Positions 31,852-43,345 of a DNA stretch of 64,000 bases are shown piece by piece. The stretch covers positions 85,259,129 to 85,323,128 of the forward strand of contig CM067369.1 of the NCBI GenBank assembly GCA_034401795.1, given 5' to 3'. The translations under genes and the position numbers were made by a program. Below the pieces are notes generated by a model that saw only the letters and a program-made list of their open reading frames with translations, made no database searches and was not told the DNA's origin. Within the stretch, counting starts at the first letter, position 1. Each line of letters begins with the position of its first letter. This stretch comes from Chaetoderma sp. LZ-2023a (lineage: Eukaryota > Mollusca > Caudofoveata > Chaetodermatida > Chaetodermatidae).

Positions 31852-33560
31852 TCAAGTATGATCAGCTCCCTTCTTTCTGCCCTTGGAGGACTTACCCTTG
31901 CCCTTCCTCTTGCTCTTCCCGCCTCTCGGGCGATCAGAAGCAACAGTGTGGTGGGCAGGAACCTCCACAACCTTCTTAGCCTTGTTAGCCGCAGGCGGCT
32001 GCGAAGACCCAGCAATAGCAGAAAAAGCTGGCTTGGTTTTCGCCTTGCTCTTGTGCTTCTTCTGCTTCTTGGAAGAAGGTTGTACAGTCAGCTGTTTCGC
32101 TACAGCCCATAGTGCATGCGCTTGTCGCACTAGTTCTAGCTGCAGATTAACTGCCAACCGATTCTGCGCAATGTTCGCTGTATCCTCTAAGATGGCCCAT
32201 GCTTGGCCACCAAAGATGCTAGGGCCGTTCATGGGTGTTCCAAGCAAATGCTCCCTGACAGCGGGAGCTGGACGCATATTGTCTAGGACCATCTGCCTCC
32301 TGGATTTAGTTACACGCGCTTTCCCCCTAGCCAAAGCATCCTTTGACAGCACCAGGCCGTCATTGACACAGGATAGCGCCACAGCTAGTACAGGGTGGCC
32401 TGCCCCAGCTTCAGCCCAAACTGACTGAAGTAGGCGATAGGGGTGGTTAACAGCACTCATTGCTGCTCTCACTCCCTCATCGCATAGGGACAGGACTTCT
32501 TCGTGGTGTACGTGAGACCTGTCCACAAGTGCCGGAGCGGGGTCACCGGCTCCAGCATTCTGAACCCCAAGGACCCAGCGGTCATCTTCAGTGACCGCTG
32601 GAACCACACCATATCTGTCATACTCCCCTCGGGGAATAGGTCACCTTGCCCGCACCTCCCTGGAGGCCGTAGGGAGCTGACTCTTGGTTAAGAGTTGTTT
32701 GCTATAAATAGCATCCAACAACTACTTAAACCGTGGATCCGACGGACGGGGTGTGTCCTCCTCGGCCGTGGCCAAAACCACATATGGGTCCACCCTGGCT
32801 AGCCAAGCCAGAGCCTTGGACCAGTCTGTCTCTGAAGAGTACACTCCCATGAATACATCACCCATTGACATATTCACGGTTTTACCAGCAGCGGCCTCCC
32901 GGCTAGGAGCCACCGCTGGTAAGTCAGAATCGACTTCCATGCTCTCCACCCGCGGCATCTCAGGCTGCAACAGTCTCTCCTCCTCAGCCTCCTCATCTTC
33001 AGACCCCGAAGTCGTCACCAGACGAGGCGACACTGGAGTCGTCCTGGCGAACGGCTTCCATTCCCGACGGACCGACCACCCGGAGGTGGCCGCAGAGAGA
33101 CAGAACCCATCAGGCCAGAGCCTGACGGGACTGCCAGGCAGCCATATGAGATGGCTCCCTTGGTTGCCAGTCCAGAACCATGTCCAAGAACAGGGTCCGT
33201 ACCGGACACGGGAAGAGACTGTCCTACAGCCTTCGGAATTAGGGATGACACAAGCGTGGGCAGGACACTATGCAAGAAGCCTTGCATAGCGGGCCCGAAC
33301 CACGCCGGAGGTGCCACGTGGAGCGACCCCAGGGGCCGAAACGGACGCTCCACGATTTCTTTTCGAACCGCCAGACCCCACGTCAGACCCAGCCAAGTCC
33401 TTCTGGGAAAGGAACTCGACCAACATCTCAACCGGCCACACTGAACACACATTACACCTACTATCAATGTTACAGGGTGAACAACGAAAACAAACATGGT
33501 CTTTGTAGGCAACTTTTATAAACTTGTGGCATTCCGAACAAGATGGCGGGATAGGCTTGG
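31852..33560 (-). pseudogene. Second DIRS gag copy, broken
   Basis: Parallel to 27132-29240. Same cysteine cluster (CSECHK...CFRCSPC...SRCNVC), GSEDEEAEEERLLQP acidic run, SSETDWSKALAWLARVDP, EDDRWVLGVQ, RLLQSVWAEAGAG, and a basic tail KKQKKHKSKAKTK / GGKSKRKGKGKSSK. It lacks a segment present in the other copy after MEVDS, so one of them has an indel there. The C-terminal 251-codon frame (32607-31852) is open. Confidence 0.75.
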
Positions 33561-34479
33561 TCTAAAAATAAGCACAAAACCTAAAATAAGCAAGCAGAAT
33601 GAAACAGGAATGGAAGGCAGACAAATAATTTTCAAATGTATTGACCATAAATTAATTGAAAACCCTCCAGCACCCCACTCTGCAACGTTACCACAAAGAT
33701 CGCATTTTCTGACGACAAGAACGAAGCGGACAAATTGATACACTCATATACTGATCCTAACGGATGTATAAAATGGAACCAGGAACCATATCGCATAGCA
33801 TTCGCAGTATATTTAATAATAAATTTCAAACTATACTCTCAAACGAAGGCCAAAACGATGTGAAGAAAACAACAAAATGATAAACAAACTGCTGTACACC
33901 ACGGTAAAACTGCAGAACACACATCTTAATCAAGAATTTTGAAACCACCGATCAATGCAAACAGATTGTGATTACCACGCAAAAATTTGACATAATTCCA
34001 AAGTTTTCTGATACAAAAAGTATGCAGCACCCAGAACAAGATGCGCGAATAAATGAAATATTTTCTTCACCATAAAAAATCTGAGAACCAACATTACCTG
34101 CTCGGATAATACAGAGAACGACGTCAGCCGATTTTCGTGTTAAGACACTGTACAGCCAACACCTTATTTCATATTACTGCCGATCGCTGTTGGGATTAAA
34201 AGAAGGCGATCTATCTGGCATATTTCATTGTCACCACACGTCCCAGATTCAGGGTCAGAAATTGGAACATGCGACACATGAAATTTTAGAGACTTACGTC
34301 TCCATACATCTAAAGAATAACATGAAAGAATACAACCTGAAATTCAGAAGCTTCTACCATGGTAAATCCAATATTCCGTGAAGAAAACAGCTAACTTAGG
34401 CACAGAAATACACTAAGAAACTCTTAAGAAATTCTAAGATATTCCAAATGCAAAAAAGCATGTATGTTCTTGTTGTTAT

Positions 34480-34645
34480 ACAAACAAGAATGAGCCTCAC
34501 TGGCATATGGGTACCCGTTTGTTGGGAACCGGGTACCCGGTTCCAGGAGCCGGTGAAGCTTTCTAAATCTAGATTCCTAGAGCAGCTAGCTAGCTAGCTT
34601 GTATTATCAAGAGTAATATAATGGTGCATATTGATCGAAGGAGAA
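34480..34645. repeat. Outer DIRS right inverted terminal repeat
   Basis: CAAACAAGAATGAGCCTCAC ... GGTACCCGTTTGTTGGGAACC ... CTAGAGCAGCTAGCTAGCTAG. It pairs with 23050-23205 and ends ATCGAAGGAGAA at the D-element junction. Confidence 0.75.
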
Positions 34646-34895
34646 GTATGTCTTTATTATTTAATAAAGTTGTTGTTGAATATTTTTTAAACCAATTTTA
34701 CTGGGCGCTGTTGCTGCCATAGGCAGCAACAGGACCCCGTTAAATTAGTTTCAAAATATTCAACAGCTTACATGTATAGTTTTATGGAAATTGATAGTCA
34801 GCGATTTCAGGGATCGATCGATACAACATGACCGAGGTGTGGGTGGAGCTTCGCTACAGATGGGCGGGGCATAGCTAAAACTGGAAAGGTCCATT
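34646..34895. mobile_element. Right part of the split D element
   Basis: GTATGTCTTTATTATTTAAT, an A hairpin at 34671-34768 (GGGCGCTGTTGCTGCCATAG facing GGCAGCAACAGG), the ATCGATCGAT block, then GCTAAAACTGGAAAGGTCCATT at the end. Confidence 0.75.
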
Positions 34896-34929
34896 CTCTG
34901 ATCGGACGCTGCTGCTTCACATAGGCATT

Positions 34930-35060
34930 GATAACAAGAGGCCCAATGGCCTGTACCACCCACCGCGAACATTATCATTTCAACTACAAGGGTATGTTCT
35001 ACCGGTAGAGCCATATACATAAATTCAACAGTTCTGGCCAGACACAGAAATTTAAATTTT
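34930..35060. repeat. ACAAGAGGCCC dispersed repeat fragment
   Basis: AACAAGAGGCCCAATGGCC then CCACCCACCGCG. It is the leader of the G repeat without its body. Confidence 0.55.
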
Positions 35061-35062
35061 AA

Positions 35063-35288
35063 CCCTTTAACATTCATATCAGCCAAAAATGGATTCAGCA
35101 GTGGTCTTGGGAAATGTTCATTTGCAAACCAAGAAGACTATTTTTGAAAATTTACCACTGGAATAACTGGCTCGATAACCGAGCCAGTTATTCCAGTGGT
35201 AAATTTTCAAAAACAGTATCTTGGTCTGCAAAAGCATATTTTCTTCGAGAAAATTTAAATTTCTTTAACAAATTTAATGGTTAAAAGG
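35063..35288. mobile_element. B-family TTAA element
   Basis: CCCTTTAACATTC start after TTAA (35059-35062), GGTTAAAAGG end before TTAA (35289-35292). The hairpin at 35110-35240 is nearly perfect at the apex (GGAATAACTGGCTCGATAAC facing CGAGCCAGTTATTCC). Confidence 0.75.
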
Positions 35289-35292
35289 TTAA

Positions 35293-35606
35293 AAGTACAA
35301 ATTGTGGCCAGACATTTTAAGTACAATATTTTAAAATATTAAGCAATTTTTGCCATCAAAATTAATCAAATAAAAACACACTATGGCCAGTAAACAATTC
35401 AGTGAAAATGTATGTAACGCTTCTCAAACTACATGTAATTCTAACAATTTCCATACCTATTTCAAAACGTAATGTACTTTTAGAAAAAAATGTTCAATTA
35501 GTAACCGATACCAGTAATATTTTGATGACCTAATTACACTTTCCGCAAGACCACTGATCTGGCATGATTCAAATCTCCCATACATCTAGCCAGTAGGGGA
35601 AATATT
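35293..35606. other. Gene-free stretch
   Basis: Unassigned AT-rich DNA. Confidence 0.4.
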
Positions 35607-36230
35607 TAATGGACCGTTCCTGTTTATCCATCGTTCCAGTTTATCCATTCATCATATGACATTATAATGTACTACGTGATGCGCAGGATGACGTCATAAT
35701 CAATGTCGTCATGAATGGTGTAGATACATGTAAGTTCGTCACAAACGCACAATTGGTGATGGGCTAAGCGCTGCTGTACAAATTGTGTGTTTATACTATT
35801 TAACCCTTACCACCCTGATGTCAAAATCTTTAATTTTCAAATTAAAGTATAAGATGAACTAGTTTTTATTTTTCAACAAATCTGGTGGAAGGGGTTATGA
35901 CAGCAACATCTTCCATCAAAATTGTTGAAGAATGTACACTAGTTTCTTTGTTATTGACACCGTAAAATAAAGAATATTGACATCAGCGTGCTAAGGGTTA
36001 ATAAACATGCTATTGAATATTTTAAAACTAATTTGACTGGGAGCTGTTGCTGCCATAGGCAGCAACAGCACCCAGTCAAATTAGTTTTAAAATATTCAAC
36101 AGCTTACCTGTATAGTTTTCTGGAAATTGAGTCAGGGAGTTCAGGGATCGATCGATCCCAACACGAGTGAGGTGTAGATGGAGCTTAGCTAGAGACGCAC
36201 AGCGCATAGCTAAAACTATTCAGGGCCATT
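35607..36230. mobile_element. D element carrying a nested C element
   Basis: Starts TAATGGACCGTTCC (with a short duplication of the TTTATCCATC phrase) and ends ACTATTCAGGGCCATT. The A hairpin at 36003-36103 is one of the cleanest (CTGTTGCTGCC-ATA-GGCAGCAACAG). The C element at 35804-35997 occupies the TTAA that is empty in the copies at 15292 and 16672. Confidence 0.75.
35804..35997. mobile_element. C-family TTAA element nested in D
   Basis: 194 bp, CCCTTACCACCCTGATGTC to GACATCAGCGTGCTAAGGG, with TTAA on both sides (35800-35803 and 35998-36001). Removing it and one TTAA restores CTATTTAATAAAC, matching CTATTTAATAAGC at 15290. Confidence 0.85.
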
Positions 36231-36659
36231 GGTGGTGTCTGGTTTCGCATCTTTGTATGTAATGCCAATCAATACCTCTTAAATCACCTTGCCGACTTGG
36301 CCCAATCCATTAATACTCATAACTCGCTAATTAGATTTCTCACCTACTCTCGCAGAGCCATTCATCTGTCTTATGATGTAACCATCAACGCGCAACCAAT
36401 TAATGCTCACACCACCTGCTAGCTGTGGCTTCCATAGTCTACTTGCAGAGAAATGTATATCTGTAGTCAAGAGGCTTTTTTAAATTACCACAGAAATGCC
36501 TGGTACAATAACCAATCCAGCCATTCCAGTGGTAAATTTCATCCTCCATGCTGGGAGAGGGCGTGATCGCATAATATATATTATATATAGTACAGACCTT
36601 TATAAAATGTCTAGGATCTGTAAATCCTTTGATGTACTGATACATATATATACTGTATA
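36231..36659. other. Gene-free; decayed B hairpin at 36440-36560
   Basis: TCTACTTGCAGAGAAATG, AAATTACCACAGAAATGCCTGG and CCAGCCATTCCAGTGGTAAA are B-arm remnants. The rest is unassigned. Confidence 0.45.
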
Positions 36660-36745
36660 TCGATGGATGGATGGATGGGTGGATGGATGGGTGGATGGAT
36701 GGATATAGATAGCTAGATAGATAGAGATAGAGATAGATAAGAGTA
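36660..36745. repeat. (GGAT)n then (GATA)n microsatellite
   Basis: GATGGATGGATGG followed by ATAGATAGATAG and AGATAGAGATAG. Confidence 0.9.
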
Positions 36746-37974
36746 CGGACCAGTACAAAATGTCTGGGATCTGTGAATCGTTTGATGTACTGTTATGTAT
36801 GGACTGCCATTAAAGAAAGTTAATTTCTAGCCCTTATTCAATAGCACAAGTGTATTATTAATTTATTAATCAAGTAAAAACTGGCATACATATGGGCATG
36901 TACACCGACACACAGACTGACAAATGTACTGCCAGGTTGGAACACATACTGGTAGTCACATACAAACCAATGCAGATCAATAACATATGGATGAATAATA
37001 TAGCACAAGATGCATACATGTACAGGATGCTGAATTGTTCGAGCAGAGAACAAATCAAGGAATATTGGATAATGTGAAGCTATTTTGATATATTAGGAAT
37101 TTTGTCTCAATACCATATGCTGATCAATGTACATGTATTGTATAAACGTCATATATATTCAAGGAATTTCTTCAAACTGCATCACGCTCTTCTGAGGCGT
37201 CAACATAAAAGTAAGTACAATGTAATGAAAGGAATCTATAACTGCTACATGTACATCTTTGTAGCGGGGGTGGCGCATGCTTGGTCGGTCACCCGCCCCG
37301 GTCACATCGATGCCAGACCCGGTGGTTGTTGGGGTTTCAGGCTGTACTACTAGTACTGTTTTTTATTGGGCTCACATGTATTTTTTGAATACAGTTGCTG
37401 CCTTACTGTTTCATCCTTCGATAACCATGAATGACACAGTGCCTGAGTCGTCCGACTGGGTGGGGAGGGACATGACTGTATAGGCGTGGGGGTGTTGGAT
37501 GGGGTTATAATGGATGGAGAAAAGGTGGTCATAAGTTGCAGCCAATCGAAACGTCGATGGATACTAACGGCGAGTTAGGGAACAAATGAGGATGCAGTAC
37601 CATATGAGGGCATCACTAGACTCGCTATATACTGTCATTGTCTTTCCCCTAAGGATGCCCGAATCGGTCTAGAGCTGGGCGATTTCCCGATAATATTGGG
37701 AATACGGCGATATTACCGTTATCGTCTCATTTATAATTACCGTCAATATCGTCAATACCGTCAGTTGTATTTTTCATAAAATAAAATCACCATAAAACAA
37801 ATTTAACTAGTCTCTGCCATATGTCTATCATTGTCACATCAATTCATCAGTTTGAACAAACTTAGTTACCCTATATCCACCTGTGTGTTGTATCATTGTG
37901 TGCTATCCTCATATTATCTTCACTTAATGGTTTTATTTAATGTTTCATGATAATAAACGCTAGAATATCCAATA
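36746..37974. other. Gene-free; possible one-sided hAT-like end near 37672
   Basis: 37672-37760 (TAGAGCTGGGCGATTTCCCG then ATTACCGTTATCG and CGTCAATACCGTCA) resembles a hAT-type left end. I did not find its partner. A GC-richer stretch at 37260-37560 is unlike its surroundings but unassigned. Confidence 0.35.
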
Positions 37975-39260
37975 ACTGGATTGATTGATCGATGACGCAT
38001 CATCGCAAATCCGCATGTTCACCGCTTTGAACATTTGACACACCCCACAACCCACCCCCAGGGGTGGAGCCAAACGTAAACATCCTTTTGCGCTCCGCAA
38101 TCATATGTGTAACTCACATACCAAATTTGGTCGAATTTCGTGAAATAGTGTCAGAGGAGTTGCATTACAATCAATTGCCTGACTTTTTTACCCCATCCCA
38201 CACATCCTAGGGGTGGGGCCAAATGTAAATGTGCTCATCCACTCCACATTGATATGGGTAACTGACATACTAAATTTCGTTGAATTCCGTCCAACAGTGT
38301 TAGAGGAGTTCCATTAGTCAATTTCATGACCTTTTTTATGCCATCCGCCACCCCTGGGGGCGGGGCTAAATGTAAAGGTGCTCATCCACTCCACATTGAT
38401 ATGGGTAACTCACATACAAAATTCGGTTGAATTCTGTCCAATGGTTTCAGAGGAAATGCGCACATCAATTTCTGCAGGTTAAAATTTGACCTTTTGCCCC
38501 CTCCCAGGTCCCCTTGGGGTGGAGCCAAATCTAAATGGCCTCTTGCACTTCGCAATCATATGGGTAATTCAGATATCAAATTTGGTTGAGTTCCATCTAA
38601 CGATTTCAGAGGAGTTGCATTACCTTCAATTTCATGGCTTTTTAACCCCATCCCCCCAGGGACGGGGCCAAATGTATATGTGTTCATCCACTCCACACAT
38701 TGATATGGGTAACTGACATACTAAATTTGGTTGAATTCCGTCCAACAGTGACAGAGGAGTTGCATTACAATCAATTCTTTGACCTTTTGACCCCGATCCC
38801 CCACACACCCCTGGAGGCGGAGCCAAAATTTAAATGTGCTCATGTACTCTATATTGATATGGGTAACCCACAGACTAAATTTGATTGAATTCTGTTCAAC
38901 AATTTCGGAGGAAATGTATTACAATCAATTTCTGCAGGTTAAAATTGGACCTTTTGACCCCTCACCCACCCCCTGGAGGGGGGGGGGGGGGGGTGGTGGA
39001 GCAAAATCTAAATGGCCTTGTGCACACCGCAATCATATGGGTAGCTCAGATATCAAATTTGGTTGAGTTCCATCGAACTATTTCAGAGGAGTTGTATTAC
39101 AACTGATTTGACATTTTATAACCCCTGTGGACGGAGCCAAATCTAAATATTGTCTTACAAAGCGGAATCATATGGGTTTGGGAGGAGATAGCGTGATGGA
39201 TGGACAGACAGACGAACAGACGGACGGAGGCGATTACAATATCACCCGACATTTTTTTTA
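37975..39260. repeat. Tandem array 1 of ~150-bp units (GATATGGGTAACTCACATAC)
   Basis: Seven or more units, each with GGGGYGGRGCCAAATSTAAA, CCACTCCACATTGATATGGG, AAATTTGGTTGAATTC, CAGAGGAGTTGCATTACA and a TTTTGACCCC phrase. It opens with ATCGATGACGCATCATCGC and closes with AGATAGCGTGATGGATGGAC plus a GACGGACGG tail. Short frames in all directions are repeat products. Confidence 0.85.
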
Positions 39261-39421
39261 AATGTGGGGATAAATATTTATATTTCCGCAAAATGAAAAT
39301 ACGCCGCCATCTTGACAGCACTTTCACTTTCATTTTAGACTGGAAAATACCTTCCATATACCATTCTGATGACATCATTACACTATGTAAACAAATATCG
39401 GCCAGCGGATAATACTAATAG
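39261..39421. other. Spacer between two tandem arrays
   Basis: Unique sequence, no feature. Confidence 0.4.
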
Positions 39422-40560
39422 TAACTAGATTGATCATCGATGACGCGTCATCGCAAATACCCACATTCACCGCTTTGAACTTTTGACACCACCACAACCC
39501 ACCCCCGGGGGCAGAGCCAAATGTAAACATCCTTTGCACTCCACAATCATATGGGCAACTCACATACCAAATTTGGTTGAATTTTGTACAATAGTGTCAG
39601 AGGAGTTGCATTACAATCAATTTCATGACCTTTTGACACCATCCCACACACCATGGGAGTGGGGACCAAATGTAAATGTGCTCATCCACTCCACATTGAT
39701 ATGGGTAACTGACATATTAAATTTGGTTGAATTTCATACAATAGTGTCAAAGGAGTTGCATTACAATCAATTTCATGACCTTTTGACCCCATCCCACACG
39801 CCATGGCGGCGGGGCGAAATGTAAATGTACTCATCCACTCCACATTGATATGGGTAACTCACACAGCAAATTTGGTTGAATTCTATCCAATGGTTTCGGA
39901 GCAGATGCATTAAATCAATTTCCACAGGTTAAAATTTACCCCTCTCCGGTCCCCTGGTGGCGGGCCAAATCTAAATGGCCTCTTACACTCCACAATCATA
40001 TGGGTTGATATGGGTATGGGTAACTGACATATTAAATTTGGTTGGATTCCGTCCATCAGTGTCAGAGGAGTTGCATTACAATAAATCTTTTTACCTTTTG
40101 ACCCCACCCCCCCCCCCACCCCTGGGGGCGGGGCCAAATGTAAATGTGCTCATGTACTCCACATTGATATGGGCAACCCACTGACTAAATTTGGTTGAAT
40201 TCTGTCCTATGGTTTCGGAGGAGATGCATGACAATCAATTTCTGAAAGTTAAAATTTGACCTTTTGACCCCTGCCAAATCTAACTGGCCTGTTGCACTCC
40301 GCAATCATATCGGTAACTCAGATATTAAATTTAGTTGCGTTCCATCTAACGATTTCAAAGGAGTTGTGCTACAACTGATTTGACCTTTTGACCCCTGCCA
40401 CGTCCTCCTGGGGGCAGAGCCAAATCTAAATATCGTCTTGCAAAGCGGAATCATATGGGTACCCCACATACCAAATTTGATTTAATTCGACCCAATGATT
40501 TGGGAGGAGATAGCGTGATGGATGTACGGACTGAGGCAATTACAATATCCCTGGGTTTTT
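39422..40560. repeat. Tandem array 2, same family as array 1
   Basis: Same opening (ATCGATGACGCGTCATCGC, CACCGCTTTGAACTTTTGAC) and same close (GATAGCGTGATGGATG) as array 1, so the whole array, not only its unit, is duplicated. It has about seven units, one internally shortened near 40270. Confidence 0.85.
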
Positions 40561-42585
40561 TAAACGTGGGGATAATAAGAGTTATGGTTTGAGAACGTTG
40601 TTCAAACAAGCTTGGATAGGAAACCACTACTGTAATAGTTTAGTGGGTGGATTGGGGAATTAGAGCATTAGACGTCTACCGTTAGGCTAGCGATAGTAAC
40701 CTTTATTCAGATTATTTTTTAAATTTTATATTAAAATGATAGAAATAAGATTAAAAAATCGATCGGACTAGCCGATTAGATTGATAAAATAGATTGGACA
40801 TTTTTTAATCTTATACATTATAATAGGATAAACTGTGTCCATTTTAGAATTCTTTTTTTATAGCAAGCCTATGTAATATAGAATGAAATGTGTTATCTTC
40901 ACGCTTCAGAGCCGATTCAGATTCACTGGAAATGCAGATCTAGTGCGTGTTCAACTGGTCAATCGATAAGTGACCTGATTATTTGCCTGTCGAAAATAGT
41001 GCATTCAATTGGACAATAGTCGCCGGTAGTTAACTATATTTTCCTAGCCGAACCACTCTTTAGACTTATTTCAATCTTAGCCAATCAGATTTGAGTTTTG
41101 GGAATTCTCTTTTGCAAATGGTGAATGTTCTTTCTACGACATAAATTCGTTAAATGCTTGAATAAAACAGCGAGAACGACATAAAATACAAAGTTAATGC
41201 TTGCTTTATATATCACATGTGACTATTAGATCACCTGATCCATGCTGGTGCCTGAATGGATGGTGTTTTCTGCTGATATTTAACACATTGCATTTGTCAG
41301 GATGGAATTTCATCTGTCACAGGGGCGGGTTGAGTCAGAGCAGACTCAGACTAAGGTTTACTATGGTCTTTTGGGTTGCCATGAAATCTGGTTAAAACAC
41401 TAAATAAAATTATCTATAGGGTCGGTGATCCAAACTCTGTGGTATTCCAAATTCTGTGGCAAGGCTTCGTTTTCAAGCTACAGTGACATATTACACATGT
41501 AATAATAATGATTTGTTTATATTTTGAAGCTTCTTATCTGACAAATCTAATTATACCAAAACCATCTGAACAACAACATTTTTTAGTTTTAATTACACAA
41601 GATTGCATATCCAGGTGTGAATCTGTAGTAAAAAATGGCTGCTGTTGAAAAATGCTCGGAAATGTTGACTGAATTTTCAAAGGAAATTTCCACTTTTAAA
41701 GGTGGCATTCATTCCTACTATTATACTAGCATCTAGATCATATTATCTAGTTAACAGATCGAGCTTTTTGGAGTGCTGGCTGCTTGGATGGCTTCTCAGC
41801 ATTGTTTCAATCACAACCACCCTACTCCCAAAAATTCAATTAAAATGTGACCTAATTCCGTGGTATTGCTGATTACCTATTATAAAATTAAGTAATAGGT
41901 TTATTTGTTCTCCTAATCTTGATTTTGTAGAAGTGAATGTTAGCATCTCAATGATTTATACATTTTGGTGAATTCCTTGAATTATTTCCATTATTTGAAG
42001 CATATTTTTGTTAAAGGGGTAGTTTGAGCATTGCCAAAACTGGTCCCATTTTAAATATGGCTCTAACTTATCAGTGTTTTGTAATAAAACAGCTTCTGTG
42101 CCCCTACTGTAACCCAAGAACACTAAATAAATATGGACTGCATGATTTATTTCATTTATTGGCGTTTTAGGCATTTAGTATACTATTTTGTGCATTGCCA
42201 TGGAGTTTGCCAGATAGCGTATAAATTTTGATGGGGGGGGGGGTCCAAACTTTATTTCCAGATACTAACAAGAGTTTACATAAATTTCCTATGAAACTTA
42301 TATAAGCAGTAGGAGAATACTTAAAATAATCGATGGATGCATATACTTTTTCACTGGTTGGTATACGTTTGGTGATTAGCCTAAGGAAAGTATAAGTTTT
42401 AGCTAAATACCATGGAGTTTGGTTGCCCCATCCTAATGTTCTCAATGTCTACAACATTTTAATATCATATGTAACTAGGCAATACTTCTATGATGCGTTT
42501 TTTGCCATACGAAGAAAGCTGTAAAATTAAATAAAAGAAATAAACGTGAGTTACCAATTTTCGTGAGGGTAAGAATAAGGATATA
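40561..42585. other. Long gene-free stretch
   Basis: No recognised element. A G-tract lies at 42233-42243. Short frames (41201-41395, 42167-42445) lack features. Confidence 0.4.
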
Positions 42586-42640
42586 GCCGGTTATGCCTCG
42601 TAAAATGATGGTAATGATGATGATGATGATGATGGAATAA
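42586..42640 (+). repeat. CR1-like LINE 3' tail
   Basis: GGTTATGCCTCGTAAAATGATGG followed by (ATG)n. The same terminal sequence in the opposite direction lies at 44505-44545, next to a LINE coding end. Confidence 0.55.
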
Positions 42641-43345
42641 TGCCACGAAAATTATGCACATTTTTAAGTCTGTAACTAATGACGCCGGATTCGGGATTGG
42701 AGTCAGAGTGGTTACCATTTTCGGCTGTAGCTGTAGTAAGTCAATCACCATCAATTCACCGCTCTTGGTTAACAAACCGCCGACCGTGAGTAAGTACACA
42801 ATAGTTGTTGCATAAATTATTACAAGGTCCGACAAAAAAATCTTGATGATTATTATTTATATTATTACTTCTAAAACTTTCGCGCACCGGTTGCTGTCAA
42901 CCAAAACCACGTGATCAAAACATTTTAACTTGTACGATGGACGAGTCCTACTGTTTTTGGACTCGGTTATCTTGTAGAATTACTCGTCTCCTTATCTGTT
43001 ACTTGTTCTGCATAATCCCTCATCTCTGATCTAGGTGACACACCAGTCGTTATTGCATACCGACAATGCAATATGAAAAATAGGAAAATACAATAAGGAT
43101 ATCTCCAATTTCATGCCACTGAGAGAGGAGTCAATAACACGAAGTCACAGTACACCGAACTGAAAATCGTGAGTGTCCCCCAAGTAAATTGACAAGGTGG
43201 GTTGGTCCCTACCAATAACAAAATATATTAATGAGGGGGGTCCACCTCACCAGCTAAAACTGATATGCTGTTCCTGGCCCATGTTCTATTACTAGTCCAC
43301 GTTCTATTACTAGTCCACAGCCAACCTATAGCCTAGAACAACCTA
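42641..43345. other. Gene-free; part shared with 47840-48010
   Basis: 43185-43240 (AGTAAATTGACAAGG, TTGGTC, CTACCAAT, TATTAATGA) matches 47836-47900. A direct repeat, GTTCTATTACTAGTCCAC, occurs twice at 43283-43320. Confidence 0.4.

Larger units (their letters stand above)
23011..34645 (-). mobile_element. DIRS retroelement cluster inserted in one D element
   Basis: An 11.6-kb block is bounded by one matching pair of inverted terminal repeats (23050-23205 and 34480-34645), which alone share the CTAGCTAGCTAG variant. Inside are a near-complete DIRS (23271-30328) and two deleted derivatives (30329-31448, 31449-34645). All coding runs on the minus strand. The layout means an outer DIRS hit a D element, and further DIRS copies then accumulated inside it or in tandem. 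Confidence 0.75.
31449..34645 (-). mobile_element. Deleted DIRS derivative (RT scrap, gag, leader, right ITR)
   Basis: Begins inside the polymerase (equivalent to ~26005 of the inner copy). At about 31529 it jumps from the equivalent of 26086 to 26803, so ~716 bp are deleted. It then follows the inner copy through gag and leader to the outer right ITR. Recombinase, complementary region and most of RT are missing. Confidence 0.75.

Noticed and set aside
37260-37560. Possible tRNA-derived SINE (GC-rich block with GGCGCATGCTTGGTCGG)
   Set aside because: Box A and box B do not fit the consensus well and no A-rich or repeated tail follows.
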